A stretch of 64,000 bases of DNA from Dyadobacter fermentans (GCF_019924045.1 NZ_JAHXBN010000005.1:62001-126000), one strand, 5' to 3'. Positions 54,516 to 64,000 are shown, counted from the stretch's first letter. The notes: generated by a model not told the origin, from the sequence alone. Made by a program: numbers and translations.

Positions 54516-55583
54516 ATGGCACAAGCAACAACAGATAAAGACAACAAACTAAAAGCGTTACAGACCACGCTCGAAAAGCTCGACAAGACTTACGGAAAAG
54601 GTACTGTGATGCGTCTGAGTGACACCAAAGTATTAGATATTCCGGTGATTTCGACCGGTTCACTGGGACTTGACCTTGCGCTGGGCGTAGGTGGTGTTCC
54701 CCGCGGCCGTATTGTGGAGATCTACGGACCTGAATCATCAGGTAAAACCACCTTGTCGATGCACTGCATTGCCGAGGCGCAAAAAAAGGGCGGCCTGGCG
54801 GCGTTCATCGATGCGGAACACGCATTTGACCGTACCTACGCTGAAAAGCTCGGTATCGACACTAGTAACCTGCTTATTTCGCAGCCCGATAGCGGTGAGC
54901 AGGCGCTCGAAATCGCCGAGCACCTGATCAGCTCGGGAGCGGTGGATATTATCGTAATCGACTCGGTGGCGGCATTGGTACCACGGGCCGAGCTCGAAGG
55001 TGAAATGGGAGATAGCAAAATGGGTTTGCAGGCACGTCTGATGTCGCAAGCGCTGCGTAAGCTCACAGGTGTGATCAACAAAACAGGATGCTGCTGCATC
55101 TTCATCAACCAGCTTCGCGAGAAGATCGGTGTGATGTTTGGTAACCCTGAGACCACTACCGGTGGTAATGCATTGAAATACTACGCATCCGTGCGTTTGG
55201 ATATCCGTCGTGTAGGTCAGATCAAGGAAAGCGCCGACGCGATCCTGGGTAACCGGACCCGCGTGAAAGTGGTTAAAAACAAGGTCGCCCCTCCGTTTAA
55301 AGTGGTTGAGTTCGATATCATGTATGGAGAAGGAGTTTCCAAAGTAGGGGAGATCATCGACCTTGCGGTGGAGTTGGATATCGTGAAGAAATCTGGCTCA
55401 TGGTTCAGCTACGAAGGCAACCGCCTCGGACAGGGCCGTGACGCGGTAAAAGCGCTGATCAAAGACAATCCTGAACTGATGGACGAGTTGGAAGGCAAAA
55501 TTCGTGGCCAGGTGAATACCGATCCGGACTCATTGATCGACACCAGCGAGCCTAATGTTGCCGACGAGGGTTCTCCTGAATAA
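54516..55583 (+). CDS. recA: Recombinase RecA
   Basis: The 355-residue protein has Walker [12 protein letters not shown], Walker [23 protein letters not shown], and the L2-region [24 protein letters not shown]. RecA coats single-stranded DNA for strand exchange and triggers SOS. It stands alone between a 370-bp upstream gap and a strong terminator. Confidence 0.98.
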   Translation: MAQATTDKDNKLKALQTTLEKLDKTYGKGTVMRLSDTKVLDIPVISTGSLGLDLALGVGGVPRGRIVEIYGPESSGKTTLSMHCIAEAQKKGGLAAFIDAEHAFDRTYAEKLGIDTSNLLISQPDSGEQALEIAEHLISSGAVDIIVIDSVAALVPRAELEGEMGDSKMGLQARLMSQALRKLTGVINKTGCCCIFINQLREKIGVMFGNPETTTGGNALKYYASVRLDIRRVGQIKESADAILGNRTRVKVVKNKVAPPFKVVEFDIMYGEGVSKVGEIIDLAVELDIVKKSGSWFSYEGNRLGQGRDAVKALIKDNPELMDELEGKIRGQVNTDPDSLIDTSEPNVADEGSPE

Positions 55584-55602
55584 GCATTCAAGATAAGTCA
55601 TA

Positions 55603-55633
55603 AAAAATGCCCTGTTTCGAGCAGGGCATTTTT
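55603..55633. terminator. Bidirectional terminator after recA
   Basis: AAAAATGCCCTG (55603-55614) and CAGGGCATTTTT (55622-55633) pair perfectly, with T-runs both ways, between recA and the convergent AAA ATPase gene. Confidence 0.92.
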
Positions 55634-55664
55634 GTTTATAAGCTACTGGATTAACCCAGGCCTT

Positions 55665-57203
55665 TCAGAAAGGCTTTCGGTCATCATCGTCGTCATCTTC
55701 AAAGTCGTAATCGTCTTCTCCCGGGCCGGAGAACATGCTGCTTACCAAATCCTGGAACTTCATGCCCTGGTCAAGTGCCTGTTTGCCCACGAGCGAGAAT
55801 TCGGCCATGCCATGTAATGCGAATTCCATCATGAAGAGCTTTTCTTCGGCATCTGCATAGGCTGAAAGCATATCCACGAAATCATCCAGACCATCGATGG
55901 TTTTCAGCCGTGCGATGTACTCGCGATCGGTCATGTCGGCGGGCATTTCCATTTCGTTGCCCGCGCCAAACCATTCGACCACTTTAGCGTAAGGATTGAT
56001 CTTGCTTTTTTTGCTCTTTTCGGGATCCGGGAAAAAATTCAGGAACTGCGTACGGATCGCTTTCCCGATCAGGTTTTGCGCCACGATTACCGGGCCTTCC
56101 ACTTCACCTTCATAAACCAATTCCACCTTACCACAAATCGCCGAAACGACCCCGTAGAGGTCCGAAATGCGCACGTAAGTCGAGCTTTCGCCGTTGATCA
56201 GCGCTCTTCTTTCGGCGGTGCTCAACAGGCTCTCATAAGCCGAAATCGTCAGACGGGCGGAAACGCCGCTTTTGCTATCGACATATTCACTCTCGCGGGC
56301 TTCAAATGCAATTTGCTCGATGAGTGTTTTTACCAGCTCATTGACGCGCACGGTGCTCTTCTGCTCAGGTTTTACCACTGCTTCCTGTTCGGTAATGCGC
56401 TTGCCGGTCTCGATCGTTTTCGGATAGTGCGTCACGATCTGGCTCTCGATCCGGTCTTTGAGCGGTGTAACAATGCTTCCGCGGTTGGTATAATCCTCGG
56501 GGTTAGCAGTGAACACGAACTGTATATCCAATGGTAACCGCAGTTTGAAACCACGGATCTGAATATCGCCTTCCTGCAAAATATTGAACAATGCTACCTG
56601 GATACGCGCCTGCAAATCGGGCAATTCGTTAATTACGAAAATGCCGCGGTGGGAGCGCGGGATCAATCCGAAATGGATCACTCGTTCGTCCGAATACGGT
56701 AATTTCAATGTGGCCGCCTTAATAGGGTCGACATCGCCAATTAAATCCGCAACCGAAACGTCCGGTGTTGCCAGTTTCTCGGTATAGCGCTCGTCGCGGT
56801 GCAGCCATTCGATTTCCGTATCGTTGCCTTCCGCGGCCAAAATGTCTTTGGCGTAGCGGGAAAGCGGAGCGAACGGGTCGTCGTGCAGCTCCGAATTTTT
56901 AATGTAAGGGATATATTCGTCGAGCAGGCTGACCATCATGCGTGCGATGCGCGTCTTGGCCTGCCCGCGAAGGCCCAGGAAGTTGATGTTATGCATCGAC
57001 AGAATGGCTCTTTCCACGTCGGGAATGACCGTTTCTTCATAACCCCAGATTCCCGGGAAGATATTCTCCTTGTTCCTGATCTTTTCAATCAGGTTATCTC
57101 TCAGCTCCTGCTTGATAGAACGCGACTGATAACCTGCTTTTTTTAGTTCTCCGAGCGTTCGGATTCCCAGTAGTTCTGTGCTTGTCAGCTTTGAGTAAGT
57201 CAT
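55665..57203 (-). CDS. MoxR/Mg-chelatase-like AAA ATPase
   Basis: The 512-residue ATPase has a variant Walker A NFLGLRGQAKTRIARM, sensor FVINELPDLQARIQVALFNILQEGDIQIRG and FVFTANPEDYTNRG, and an acidic tail EDDYDFEDDDDDD. Partners of such ATPases are VWA proteins; the one at 28219-29328 is a candidate. It begins 15 bp after the rny stop and is probably in that operon. The function is unknown. Confidence 0.85.
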   Translation of the reverse strand: MTYSKLTSTELLGIRTLGELKKAGYQSRSIKQELRDNLIEKIRNKENIFPGIWGYEETVIPDVERAILSMHNINFLGLRGQAKTRIARMMVSLLDEYIPYIKNSELHDDPFAPLSRYAKDILAAEGNDTEIEWLHRDERYTEKLATPDVSVADLIGDVDPIKAATLKLPYSDERVIHFGLIPRSHRGIFVINELPDLQARIQVALFNILQEGDIQIRGFKLRLPLDIQFVFTANPEDYTNRGSIVTPLKDRIESQIVTHYPKTIETGKRITEQEAVVKPEQKSTVRVNELVKTLIEQIAFEARESEYVDSKSGVSARLTISAYESLLSTAERRALINGESSTYVRISDLYGVVSAICGKVELVYEGEVEGPVIVAQNLIGKAIRTQFLNFFPDPEKSKKSKINPYAKVVEWFGAGNEMEMPADMTDREYIARLKTIDGLDDFVDMLSAYADAEEKLFMMEFALHGMAEFSLVGKQALDQGMKFQDLVSSMFSGPGEDDYDFEDDDDDDRKPF

Positions 57204-57218
57204 GTATGAAATTGTGGG

Positions 57219-58790
57219 TTAACGCGCGTACGCCACCGAGCGCATTTCACGGATCACCGTGATCTTGATCTGGCCGGGGTACTGCATTTCTTTTTCAATT
57301 TTTTGCGAGATATCAAACGACAGCAAGCCCGCTTTTTCGTCGGAAACATTGTCGGCGTCGATGATCACGCGTAGCTCGCGGCCCGCCTGGATCGCGTAGC
57401 ATTTCTCCACGCCGTCGAATGAAAGGGCGAGGTTTTCCAGGTCGCGCAGGCGCTGGATGTACGATTCCATCATTTCGCGGCGTGCGCCCGGGCGTGAGCC
57501 TGAAATGGCGTCACAAACCTGGATGATCGGCGAGAGGATAGAGGTCATTTCGATCTCGTCGTGGTGCGCTCCGATCGCATTGCAAACCTCAGGGTTCTCT
57601 TTGTATTTCTTGGCCAGTTCCATCCCCAGGATTGCGTGCGGCAGATCCGATTCCTCAGGCCATACTTTACCAATATCGTGGAGCAGACCGGCGCGTTTGG
57701 CCAGTTTGGTGTTCAAGCCAAGTTCAGCCGCCATGGTAGCACACAATTTGGCTACTTCGCGGGAGTGTTGCAGCAGGTTTTGTCCGTATGAAGAGCGGAA
57801 ACGCATCCGGCCGATCATTTTCACCAACTCGGGGTGCAAGCCGTGGATACCCATGTCGATCACGGTTCTTTCACCGATTTCGACGATTTCATCTTCGATA
57901 TTCTTCCGCGTTTTGGCAACCACTTCCTCGATGCGGGCAGGGTGGATGCGACCGTCCTGAACCAAACGGTGCAATGAAAGGCGTGCGATTTCCCTTCTTA
58001 CAGGGTCGAAGCCGGAGATAACAATCGCTTCCGGGGTATCGTCCACAATAATTTCCACACCGGTCGCTGCTTCCAGCGCGCGGATATTCCGTCCTTCTCG
58101 GCCGATGATTTTACCTTTAATGTCGTCGTTTTCAATGTTGAATACCGACACGCAGTTCTCGATCGCGTGCTCGGCGGCAGTGCGTTGGATGGTTTCGATA
58201 ACGATCTTTTTAGCTTCTTTCGTCGCTGTAAGACGCGCTTCTTCCATCGCACTTTTGATGTAGGATCCCGCGCGGGTTTCGGCTTCCGCTTTCAAGGCGT
58301 CTACCAATTGCTCGCGTGCCTGTTCGGCGGTCAGGTTGGCTATTTTTTCGAGCTGGGCAACCTGTTGTTGCAGGGATTTTTCAGCTTCCTCGCGGCGTTT
58401 TGTTGCCGTTTCGAGCTGTTGGTTGAGGTTGTTTTTCAGGTTATCGAGCTCGCTTTCCTTACGCTTGGTTTGTTCCATGCTCTGGTTCAGGCTTTGCTCG
58501 CGTTGTTTGAGCTTCTGCTCGTTGCTTTGCAGGATGCTACGCTTTTTATTGGCGTCTTCTTCGAATTCCGATTTCAAACGGAGGTACTTTTCTTTCGCTT
58601 CGAGAATGCGGTCTTTTTTGATGTTTTCGGCTGCTACCTCGGCATTCCGGAGAATTTCAGCGGCACGGTCCTGGGCTTCTTTTTCCTTGGCGTCAAACGA
58701 TCGCTGAAAGATGTACTTTCCTGCAAAAATACCCACACCTATGGCGATGATATCGGACAGGATAACGATGAAATACAATGAATTAGACAT
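57219..58790 (-). CDS. rny: Ribonuclease Y
   Basis: The 523-residue endoribonuclease has an N-terminal membrane helix, a coiled coil (about 35-190), a KH domain ([27 protein letters not shown]) and an HD domain with [12 protein letters not shown]. RNase Y starts mRNA decay at the membrane. The gap of 120 bp upstream to zapA holds a possible RNA. Confidence 0.96.
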   Translation of the reverse strand: MSNSLYFIVILSDIIAIGVGIFAGKYIFQRSFDAKEKEAQDRAAEILRNAEVAAENIKKDRILEAKEKYLRLKSEFEEDANKKRSILQSNEQKLKQREQSLNQSMEQTKRKESELDNLKNNLNQQLETATKRREEAEKSLQQQVAQLEKIANLTAEQAREQLVDALKAEAETRAGSYIKSAMEEARLTATKEAKKIVIETIQRTAAEHAIENCVSVFNIENDDIKGKIIGREGRNIRALEAATGVEIIVDDTPEAIVISGFDPVRREIARLSLHRLVQDGRIHPARIEEVVAKTRKNIEDEIVEIGERTVIDMGIHGLHPELVKMIGRMRFRSSYGQNLLQHSREVAKLCATMAAELGLNTKLAKRAGLLHDIGKVWPEESDLPHAILGMELAKKYKENPEVCNAIGAHHDEIEMTSILSPIIQVCDAISGSRPGARREMMESYIQRLRDLENLALSFDGVEKCYAIQAGRELRVIIDADNVSDEKAGLLSFDISQKIEKEMQYPGQIKITVIREMRSVAYAR

Positions 58791-58819
58791 TTCAATAATG
58801 GTTATATATAGTTGGTTTT

Positions 58820-58915
58820 ACCGACTACACCCGCGTTGAAATGCCGAAGATGGAAGAAATTGAAAGTATATTTCGCAGATACTCTAAAATCAAAGGGTCA
58901 GGTATGGGTGTCAGC
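58820..58915 (-). ncRNA. Possible 6S-like RNA between zapA and rny
   Basis: The 120-bp gap allows a rod-like fold on the minus strand: a closing stem ACACCC (58906-58911) with GGGTGT (58827-58832) and an inner stem-loop with GAGTAT and ATACTT extended by TTGA and TCAA. A 6S RNA next to zapA is common in bacteria, and I recall a zapA-6S-rny order in Bacteroidota. The length is short for 6S and I cannot run a covariance model, so this is a weak call. Confidence 0.3.
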
Positions 58916-59222
58916 TCTCGATAGCACTGGCGAGCGTTTCGTCCAGTTTTTCAACTCTGCTCTTAAAAGCCGCTACCAGGTCGTCCATTTCTTCCTGGTT
59001 CCGTTGTAATGCCACCAGGCATTCAATAGAGGTTAATGCAATAGCCTCTATATCACCGTATACTTTCCCTTTTAATTTATGCTGTTGCACACGCTGCATG
59101 AACACCTCATACCCATCCCTGTAGAATTTCTCCTGATCCGCCGGAACGCTCAGTTTGAAACCTCTGTCCAGCAGTTTTATAAAGACAGAAACGTCTGGAT
59201 TAGGTATGCTATTTTTTTTCAT
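58911..59222 (-). CDS. zapA: Cell division protein ZapA
   Basis: The 103-residue ZapA-family protein has a small beta N-terminal domain (IPNPDVSVFIKLLDRGFKLSVPADQEKF) and a C-terminal helix (SIECLVALQRNQEEMDDLVAAFKSRVEKLDETL). ZapA bundles FtsZ filaments. Its ATG overlaps the upstream gene's stop by 4 bp (ATGA), a coupled arrangement. Confidence 0.9.
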   Translation of the reverse strand: MKKNSIPNPDVSVFIKLLDRGFKLSVPADQEKFYRDGYEVFMQRVQQHKLKGKVYGDIEAIALTSIECLVALQRNQEEMDDLVAAFKSRVEKLDETLASAIES

Positions 59223-59563
59223 AAGGTATCTTCAAGCAATTCGATGCACTTATCGATCTCCTGGATATATTTTTCAACTGATTCTTTCAGTTCGGCAATT
59301 GCGCCTGTTGGTGTCAGTTTACTAGTGACAAGTTTAGCGAAACTTTTAGACTTATTAAAGTCTTTTTCCAAAGAGGTGTATTTTTTCCTTATTTCTTTCG
59401 ATTCTTCCGTGAGCTTCGCATTGGCGGCCCGGAGCTCCGCGTTTTCACGCTGGAGCTCTGAGATCGACCAGTTTAACTTCTCTTTATGATTGATCAGGAT
59501 TTCGAGTTTTTTCTCGACGTCGGACAGTTTGTGTTCGATAATACGTTCGGTAGTCCTCTCCAT
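59219..59563 (-). CDS. Small coiled-coil protein preceding zapA
   Basis: The 114-residue, almost wholly coiled-coil protein (LSDVEKKLEILINHKEKLNWSISELQRENAELRAANAKLTEE) starts at ATG 59563; an ORF from a TTG at 59572 adds three residues. Coupling to zapA suggests a division role comparable to ZapB, but sequence similarity to ZapB is not evident. Confidence 0.75.
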   Translation of the reverse strand: MERTTERIIEHKLSDVEKKLEILINHKEKLNWSISELQRENAELRAANAKLTEESKEIRKKYTSLEKDFNKSKSFAKLVTSKLTPTGAIAELKESVEKYIQEIDKCIELLEDTL

Positions 59564-59604
59564 TTTCCTCAACTGAAAAAATCCGACAATGAAAAAACTG
59601 TGGT

Positions 59605-62034
59605 TTACTTTCTGATCACCGCTTCAAATTCCCTTTCGTAGGTTGCGATCAGGCGCTGCATCGTTTTGTCGATCACCTTGTCGGTGAGCGTCTGCTGCTC
59701 ATCCTGCAAAATGAAGCTGATCGAATACGATTTTTTGCCTTCCAGGTTCGCGCCCTCGTACACGTCGAACACGTTCACGGCGCGCAACAGATTGCGCTCG
59801 GTTTTGTAAGCCGCCTGGCGCAGTTCTTCGAAAGTTACTTTCTTGTTGAGCACCACTGAAAGGTCGCGGCGAACTTCGGGGAACTTGGGTACTTCTGCGT
59901 ATTCTACCGCAGCATTGTATTGACGAAGCAGATATTCCCAGTCGAAATCGGCATAGTAAACCGGCGCTTTAATGTCCAGCTTCTTGGCAACGGCCGCATT
60001 CAGCAAACCAAAGGATACCACTGGTTTCTTACCGGCCAGCAAGGTAAGGCCGCTTTTGAAAATGGCGCTGTCGGCTTCCTGCTTTTGCACTTCACGGATT
60101 TTCATCGAGGTCAGAACCTGGTTCACAAATGCGGCCAGGTCATGGAAAACGACCTCGCGCGATTTCTCAAACCAGCTTTCCTGACTGATATTGCCTGTCA
60201 GGAAAATTGAAAGGCGTTCTTTTTCGGTGAATTTACCGTCGATTTCATGGTAGGTTTTGCCAAATTCAAACACTTTCAAATCCTTCTGACGGCGGTTGCT
60301 GTTGTAAGCGATCACTTCCAGGCCGGAGAAAAGCAGCGTCTGGCGCATGACCGAGAGATCTTCGCTGAGGTAATTCAGGATTTTTACCGGATTACCCGCA
60401 AGGCTCTCGCCCAAAATCGCCTGGTACTCAGGTTTGGTCAACGAGTTGTTGATCATTTCATTGAAACCATTGCCTACCAAAAGCTCTGCCACACGCAGTT
60501 TGAGCTTTTCCGGATCATTCACCGGGAAATCCGAAAGGTAGTCCGAGCTCAAAGCATCCGAAAGTTCTACCTGGCCGAAACCGTAAATGCGGAGAATTTC
60601 TTCGATTACATCCGCCTCGCGCTGCACGTCTACACGGTAAGGCGGTACAATCGCCGTGAAACCGGTCTCTGTCTCGTCGGTAACGCGGATATCGAGCGAT
60701 TCGAGAATGTCTTTGATAAGCGCTTTTTCCAGAGACTTGCCGATCAGCCGGTCGATGTTTTTGTATTTGATATTCACCTTAAAATCCTCAATGGGCTCAG
60801 GGTAAATGTCGATAATGTCGGATGAAACGCTTCCCCCGGCTATTTCCTGGATCAGCAACGCGGCCCGTTTCAATGCGAAAAGCGGCATATTCGGGTCGGT
60901 ACCGCGCTCGAAACGGAACGATGAATCAGTTTTGAGCGAGAAACGCTGCGCGGTCCTGCGCACCCACACAGGCGAGAAGTAAGCCGATTCAAGGAAAATA
61001 GAAGTAGTGCCGTCGGTCACGCCGGAAGTAAGTCCGCCGAAAACCCCGGCAATACACATAGGCTCGGGATTGCCATCGATGCCTTCATTGCAAATCATGA
61101 GGTCATTGCCGGAGATTTTACGCTCTACACCGTCCAGAGTCACAAATGGCGTGTTTTCGGCAACGGTGGTCACAATCACTTTTTTGCCCAAAACCTTATC
61201 CGCATCGAATGCATGCATCGGCTGGCCGAGCTCGTGGCAAACGTAATTGGTAATGTCGACAATGTTGTTGATCGCACGGATACCGATCGTTTGCAGGCGT
61301 TGTTTGAGCCATTCCGGCGATTCGGCCACGGTAATGCCCGAAATCGTGAGGCCGGTATAGCGAGGACAAGCCTCCGCATTGCGAACCTCTACCGGAATCG
61401 GCAGATTTTGGTTATCTACTTTGAATGCATCCACCGAAGGCAAGGTGATCTCACGCTTCAAAACTGCTTTCAAATCACGCGCGACGCCGTAATGCGAAGC
61501 CGCGTCCGCGCGGTTAGGTGTGAGGCCGATTTCGATCAGGTAATCGGAAGAAATGCCGAAATATTCGGCGGCAGGCGTGCCGTTGGGTAATTGGGTATCG
61601 AGAACGAGAATGCCGTCGTGCGAAGTGCCCACGCCCAGCTCGTCTTCGGCGCAGATCATCCCTTCTGACAACGCGCCGCGGATTTTGGATTTTTTCAAAA
61701 CCAGCGGCTGGTCGCTGCCGGTCGGATACAATGTAGCGCCCACAGTCGCCACGATCACTTTTTGCCCCGCAGCCACGTTCGGCGCGCCGCAAACGATGGA
61801 AAGGGGCGTTTCGCCGCCTACGTCCACGGTCGTCAGGCTCAGACGGTCGGCTTCCGGGTGCTTTTCGCGCGTCAGTACTTCGCCGATCACCACGCCCTGC
61901 AAGCCGCCTTTTATCGATTCGATCTCTTCAATACCTTCGACTTCCAGCCCGGTGCCCGTTAGCAAACGGTCGATTTCCTCGGGTGTTTCAGTAATTTCAA
62001 TTAAATCTTTAAGCCACTTATAAGAGATCTTCAT
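59605..62034 (-). CDS. pheT: Phenylalanyl-tRNA synthetase beta subunit
   Basis: The 809-residue PheT has the N-terminal tRNA-binding fold (GVVIGEVLTREKHPEADRLSLTTVDVG), the B3/B4 editing region, the B5 domain and the C-terminal anticodon-binding domain (KFPEVRRDLSVVLNKKVTFEEL). With PheS it charges tRNA-Phe; pheS is not in the window. It is the first gene of the minus-strand run to rny. Confidence 0.97.
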   Translation of the reverse strand: MKISYKWLKDLIEITETPEEIDRLLTGTGLEVEGIEEIESIKGGLQGVVIGEVLTREKHPEADRLSLTTVDVGGETPLSIVCGAPNVAAGQKVIVATVGATLYPTGSDQPLVLKKSKIRGALSEGMICAEDELGVGTSHDGILVLDTQLPNGTPAAEYFGISSDYLIEIGLTPNRADAASHYGVARDLKAVLKREITLPSVDAFKVDNQNLPIPVEVRNAEACPRYTGLTISGITVAESPEWLKQRLQTIGIRAINNIVDITNYVCHELGQPMHAFDADKVLGKKVIVTTVAENTPFVTLDGVERKISGNDLMICNEGIDGNPEPMCIAGVFGGLTSGVTDGTTSIFLESAYFSPVWVRRTAQRFSLKTDSSFRFERGTDPNMPLFALKRAALLIQEIAGGSVSSDIIDIYPEPIEDFKVNIKYKNIDRLIGKSLEKALIKDILESLDIRVTDETETGFTAIVPPYRVDVQREADVIEEILRIYGFGQVELSDALSSDYLSDFPVNDPEKLKLRVAELLVGNGFNEMINNSLTKPEYQAILGESLAGNPVKILNYLSEDLSVMRQTLLFSGLEVIAYNSNRRQKDLKVFEFGKTYHEIDGKFTEKERLSIFLTGNISQESWFEKSREVVFHDLAAFVNQVLTSMKIREVQKQEADSAIFKSGLTLLAGKKPVVSFGLLNAAVAKKLDIKAPVYYADFDWEYLLRQYNAAVEYAEVPKFPEVRRDLSVVLNKKVTFEELRQAAYKTERNLLRAVNVFDVYEGANLEGKKSYSISFILQDEQQTLTDKVIDKTMQRLIATYEREFEAVIRK

Positions 62035-62157
62035 CTAGAATGCTTTAATAACAATAAAAATTCAGGCGCAGCAAATGCGGCCTGTTTGCAAAATTAATGA
62101 TTTAGTTTGAACGGCATTCGGCGATATCGTGCCACTTGCTTGTTTTTTATCAGGCCA

Positions 62158-62811
62158 TCATTCTGCATGCGTGGCTTCCTCGGTCACTTCGCCCGCGTGA
62201 ATGGCGACTGTCAATGTATTTTCGGCAGGCGGTACCGGGCAGGCGTAGCTCTCCTGGTAGGCGCAATAAGGGTTATACGCCTTGTTGAAGTCCAGCACTA
62301 TGGTGTTGTTCTTGATCTGATCCACCGGGTAATCCAGGTAACGGCCGCCACCATAGGTTTCCTTGCCGCTGGTGCCGTCGCGGAAAAGCACCGAAATAGT
62401 GCCCTCGTTCTTTAAAAGCAGCAGTTTTTGCGGCTGGCCTTCGATATTGAAATTAGCATAGCCGTATTTTTCATATTTCTCGGTGGTCCCGTCAGTATAT
62501 TTTACGATTACCTCCTTATCGTCTTGCATGTAGGGAGAGATGTTGGCTTTCACACGGAATGCGAGGCTCGGTTCGAAATAATGCAGGCCATGAAAGCTTT
62601 CTTTATCCTTAATGGGGGAGTCGTCGCCGGACTTGAACTGCTCATCTTTGGCGGCACGCTCTTCAAGGATTTTGGTTTTGTAGGCCGCCGGGTTGGCCAC
62701 GATGGCATCATCGGAGCTGCTGGTGCCGCCCATGTTTTCAATAATGAAGTACGCAAGGATCGCAATGAACATGGCGATCGTGCTGTATCGGATCACTTTA
62801 TTTTTGAACAT
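62158..62811 (-). CDS. DUF1684 protein, membrane-anchored paralogue
   Basis: From the ATG at 62811 the protein has 217 residues: an N-terminal membrane helix (IRYSTIAMFIAILAYFIIE) and the DUF1684 core, ETYGGGRYLDYPV and VLDFNKAYNPYCAYQESYACPVPP, close to the gene at 13807-14427. An in-frame extension to 62922 is rejected because TAAGTTTG at 62839-62846 lies inside it. Function unknown. Confidence 0.85.
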   Translation of the reverse strand: MFKNKVIRYSTIAMFIAILAYFIIENMGGTSSSDDAIVANPAAYKTKILEERAAKDEQFKSGDDSPIKDKESFHGLHYFEPSLAFRVKANISPYMQDDKEVIVKYTDGTTEKYEKYGYANFNIEGQPQKLLLLKNEGTISVLFRDGTSGKETYGGGRYLDYPVDQIKNNTIVLDFNKAYNPYCAYQESYACPVPPAENTLTVAIHAGEVTEEATHAE

Positions 62812-62838
62812 AATAAGGATTATAGGGTAATCGGACTG

Positions 62839-62846
62839 CAAACTTA
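62839..62846 (-). promoter_or_regulatory. -7 box TAAGTTTG of the DUF1684 gene
   Basis: An exact TAnnTTTG box on the minus strand, 27 bases ahead of the ATG at 62811, supports that start. No -33 TTTG is visible. Confidence 0.6.
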
Positions 62847-62998
62847 CACCCGATCGCGCGCTTTGAAAAAGTATGGAAGGTTTATTTACTTTTTTGGAAT
62901 AATTTTGAAACTTCGCGACCATCGGGTTTGCGATGTTGGTTGAAATATATCTAAATTGACCTGGGAAAAAACTTTAAACACAATACCTGCCCCATTGT

Positions 62999-63376
62999 AT
63001 GTCATACACAAAACGAGTACTCATTGCCGAAGACAGTTCAGTTATTCAAAACCTGGCAAGGAAGATTCTGGAATTTCAGCATTATGAAATCACTTCCGTG
63101 AAAAACGGCGAGCAAGTGCTGCAATTGCTTGAAAAGGAGGATTTTGATATCATTCTTTTGGACATCAATATGCCAGTGATGGATGGAATGGAATGTGCGA
63201 GAAGCATCCGCAAATTGCCTGACGAGAAGAAGGCCAAAACGCCGATCGTAGCGATTACGGGCAATGCCAAAAATTATTCAGACGAAGATTTCAAAGAAGC
63301 AGGATTTGACGATGCGCTGATGAAGCCGTTGAATTTCGACCGCCTGGTTGAAGTGGTGGCGCATCTGACCGAATAA
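62999..63376 (+). CDS. Single-domain response regulator
   Basis: The 125-residue protein is a lone receiver domain with phospho-acceptor D55 in IILLDINMPVMDG, the acidic pair near the start (LIAEDSS) and K in MKPLNF. It has no output domain, so it probably relays phosphate or acts by protein contact, possibly from a hybrid kinase such as that at the window start, though nothing proves the link. Confidence 0.95.
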   Translation: MSYTKRVLIAEDSSVIQNLARKILEFQHYEITSVKNGEQVLQLLEKEDFDIILLDINMPVMDGMECARSIRKLPDEKKAKTPIVAITGNAKNYSDEDFKEAGFDDALMKPLNFDRLVEVVAHLTE

Positions 63377-63383
63377 ATACCTG

Positions 63384-64000
63384 ATGAGGATTACATTTTT
63401 AGGAACCGGCACATCGCAGGGAATACCGGTTATTGCCTGCGATTGTGTCGTTTGCCGTTCTAATGACCAGCATGACAAGCGTTTAAGGACTTCCGTGTGG
63501 ATTCAGGCCCACGGAAAATCGTTTGTAATCGATACCGGCCCCGACTTCCGCCAGCAAATGCTCGGCGCTAAGGTGAAGGACCTGGACGCGGCTATTTTCA
63601 CCCACCAACACAAGGACCATACCGCCGGCCTGGACGACATCCGCGCGTTCAACCACCGCCAGCAAATGGATATCCCCCTTTACGGCAGGCAGGAAGTTTT
63701 GAACCAGATCAAAACGGAATTTGCCTACGCATTTGCCGAAAAGCGCTACCCCGGCGTTCCGCATTTCTCGCTGCATCCTATTGAAAACGAGCCGTTTGAG
63801 ATAGAAGGCGTGAAGGTGATTCCCATTGAGGTAATGCATCATAAGCTACCCGTTTTCGGCTATCGGATCGGCGATTTTACCTACATTACAGACTGTAACT
63901 ACATTTCCGAAGAAGAGCAGCAGAAAATTAAAGGCTCGCAGGTGCTGGTGCTCGATACATTGCAAAAAGAGCCGCATCTTTCGCATTTCACACTTTCGCA
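63384..64000 (+). CDS. MBL-fold metallo-hydrolase, PhnP-like (3' truncated)
   Basis: An open frame runs from ATG 63384 to the window edge (about 205 residues). It opens with FLGTGTSQGIPVIACDCVVC, whose CxCxxC resembles the structural zinc site of PhnP, and has THQHKDHTAGLDDIRAFN, the MBL metal motif. It is likely a phosphodiesterase-type hydrolase with unknown substrate. The ATG is 7 bases after the response regulator stop, so they are probably cotranscribed. Confidence 0.9.
   Translation, partial: MRITFLGTGTSQGIPVIACDCVVCRSNDQHDKRLRTSVWIQAHGKSFVIDTGPDFRQQMLGAKVKDLDAAIFTHQHKDHTAGLDDIRAFNHRQQMDIPLYGRQEVLNQIKTEFAYAFAEKRYPGVPHFSLHPIENEPFEIEGVKVIPIEVMHHKLPVFGYRIGDFTYITDCNYISEEEQQKIKGSQVLVLDTLQKEPHLSHFTLS

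Noticed and set aside
62812..62922. N-terminal extension of the second DUF1684 protein
   Set aside because: An exact promoter box lies inside it and the extension has no homology to the paralogue.

Overview
The window is a chromosomal stretch of a Bacteroidota bacterium. I lean to Cytophagales, Dyadobacter or a near relative. The reasons are intact TAnnTTTG -7 promoter boxes ahead of many genes, little Shine-Dalgarno sequence, TonB-receptor-type outer-membrane proteins with a CarboxypepD_reg-like N-terminus, a flexirubin-type pigment operon, and DUF5618 and DUF1684 proteins. The genus is inference. I see no rRNA, tRNA, insertion sequence, prophage or CRISPR array.

Layout. 1-2164: 3' part of a hybrid histidine kinase. 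2172-2241: ten tandem 7-bp repeats. 2383-5295: outer-membrane beta-barrel protein whose leader holds a 17-bp perfect inverted repeat. 5378-7708 (minus): purK, purE and a LysM protein. 7830-8481 (minus): PIN toxin and putative antitoxin. 8562-10616: BatA-type membrane protein. 10855-15730: YcxB-like protein, AraC regulator with an Old Yellow Enzyme reductase, two secreted proteins, OsmC. 15775-18971 (minus): TonB receptor overlapping hemW. 19203-22241: coiled-coil lipoprotein, then two guanidine-modifying enzymes. 22499-28142: sufC, sufD, sufS, two DUF5618 paralogues, sufE, a MIP18-family gene and a bacilliredoxin; no sufB is present. 28219-29328: VWA protein. 29364-29520: a REP/BIME-like palindrome cluster. 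29608-32088: PIG-L deacetylase.

32119-46680 is the most cohesive block: a divergent phosphopantetheinyl transferase and a long plus-strand operon encoding a C45 acyltransferase, a PaaK-like ligase, a methyltransferase, DarA, DarB, a small conserved protein, a BtrH-like protein, an ABC exporter, an acyl carrier protein and a ketosynthase. Together they look like the dialkylresorcinol, acyl-transfer and export half of flexirubin synthesis. The aryl-polyene elongation half (aromatic ammonia lyase, ketoreductase, dehydratase) is not here, so the pathway is probably split across the genome. 

46677-49595 (minus) is a one-chain methylmalonyl-CoA mutase made of a shortened small subunit fused to a full large subunit. 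dnaA (probably a TTG start), a GNAT/FemAB-like protein, a DUF3108 protein, an aminopeptidase and recA follow. 55665-62034 (minus) runs pheT, a coiled-coil protein, zapA, a gap that may hold a 6S-like RNA, rny and an AAA ATPase. A second DUF1684 protein, a single-domain response regulator and a truncated metallo-hydrolase close the window.

The observations most worth a second look are the heptad repeats at two loci, the BIME-like cluster, the split flexirubin operon with two unassigned acyltransferase candidates, the MutA-MutB fusion, the DUF5618 pair inside the suf operon, and the possible RNA between zapA and rny.
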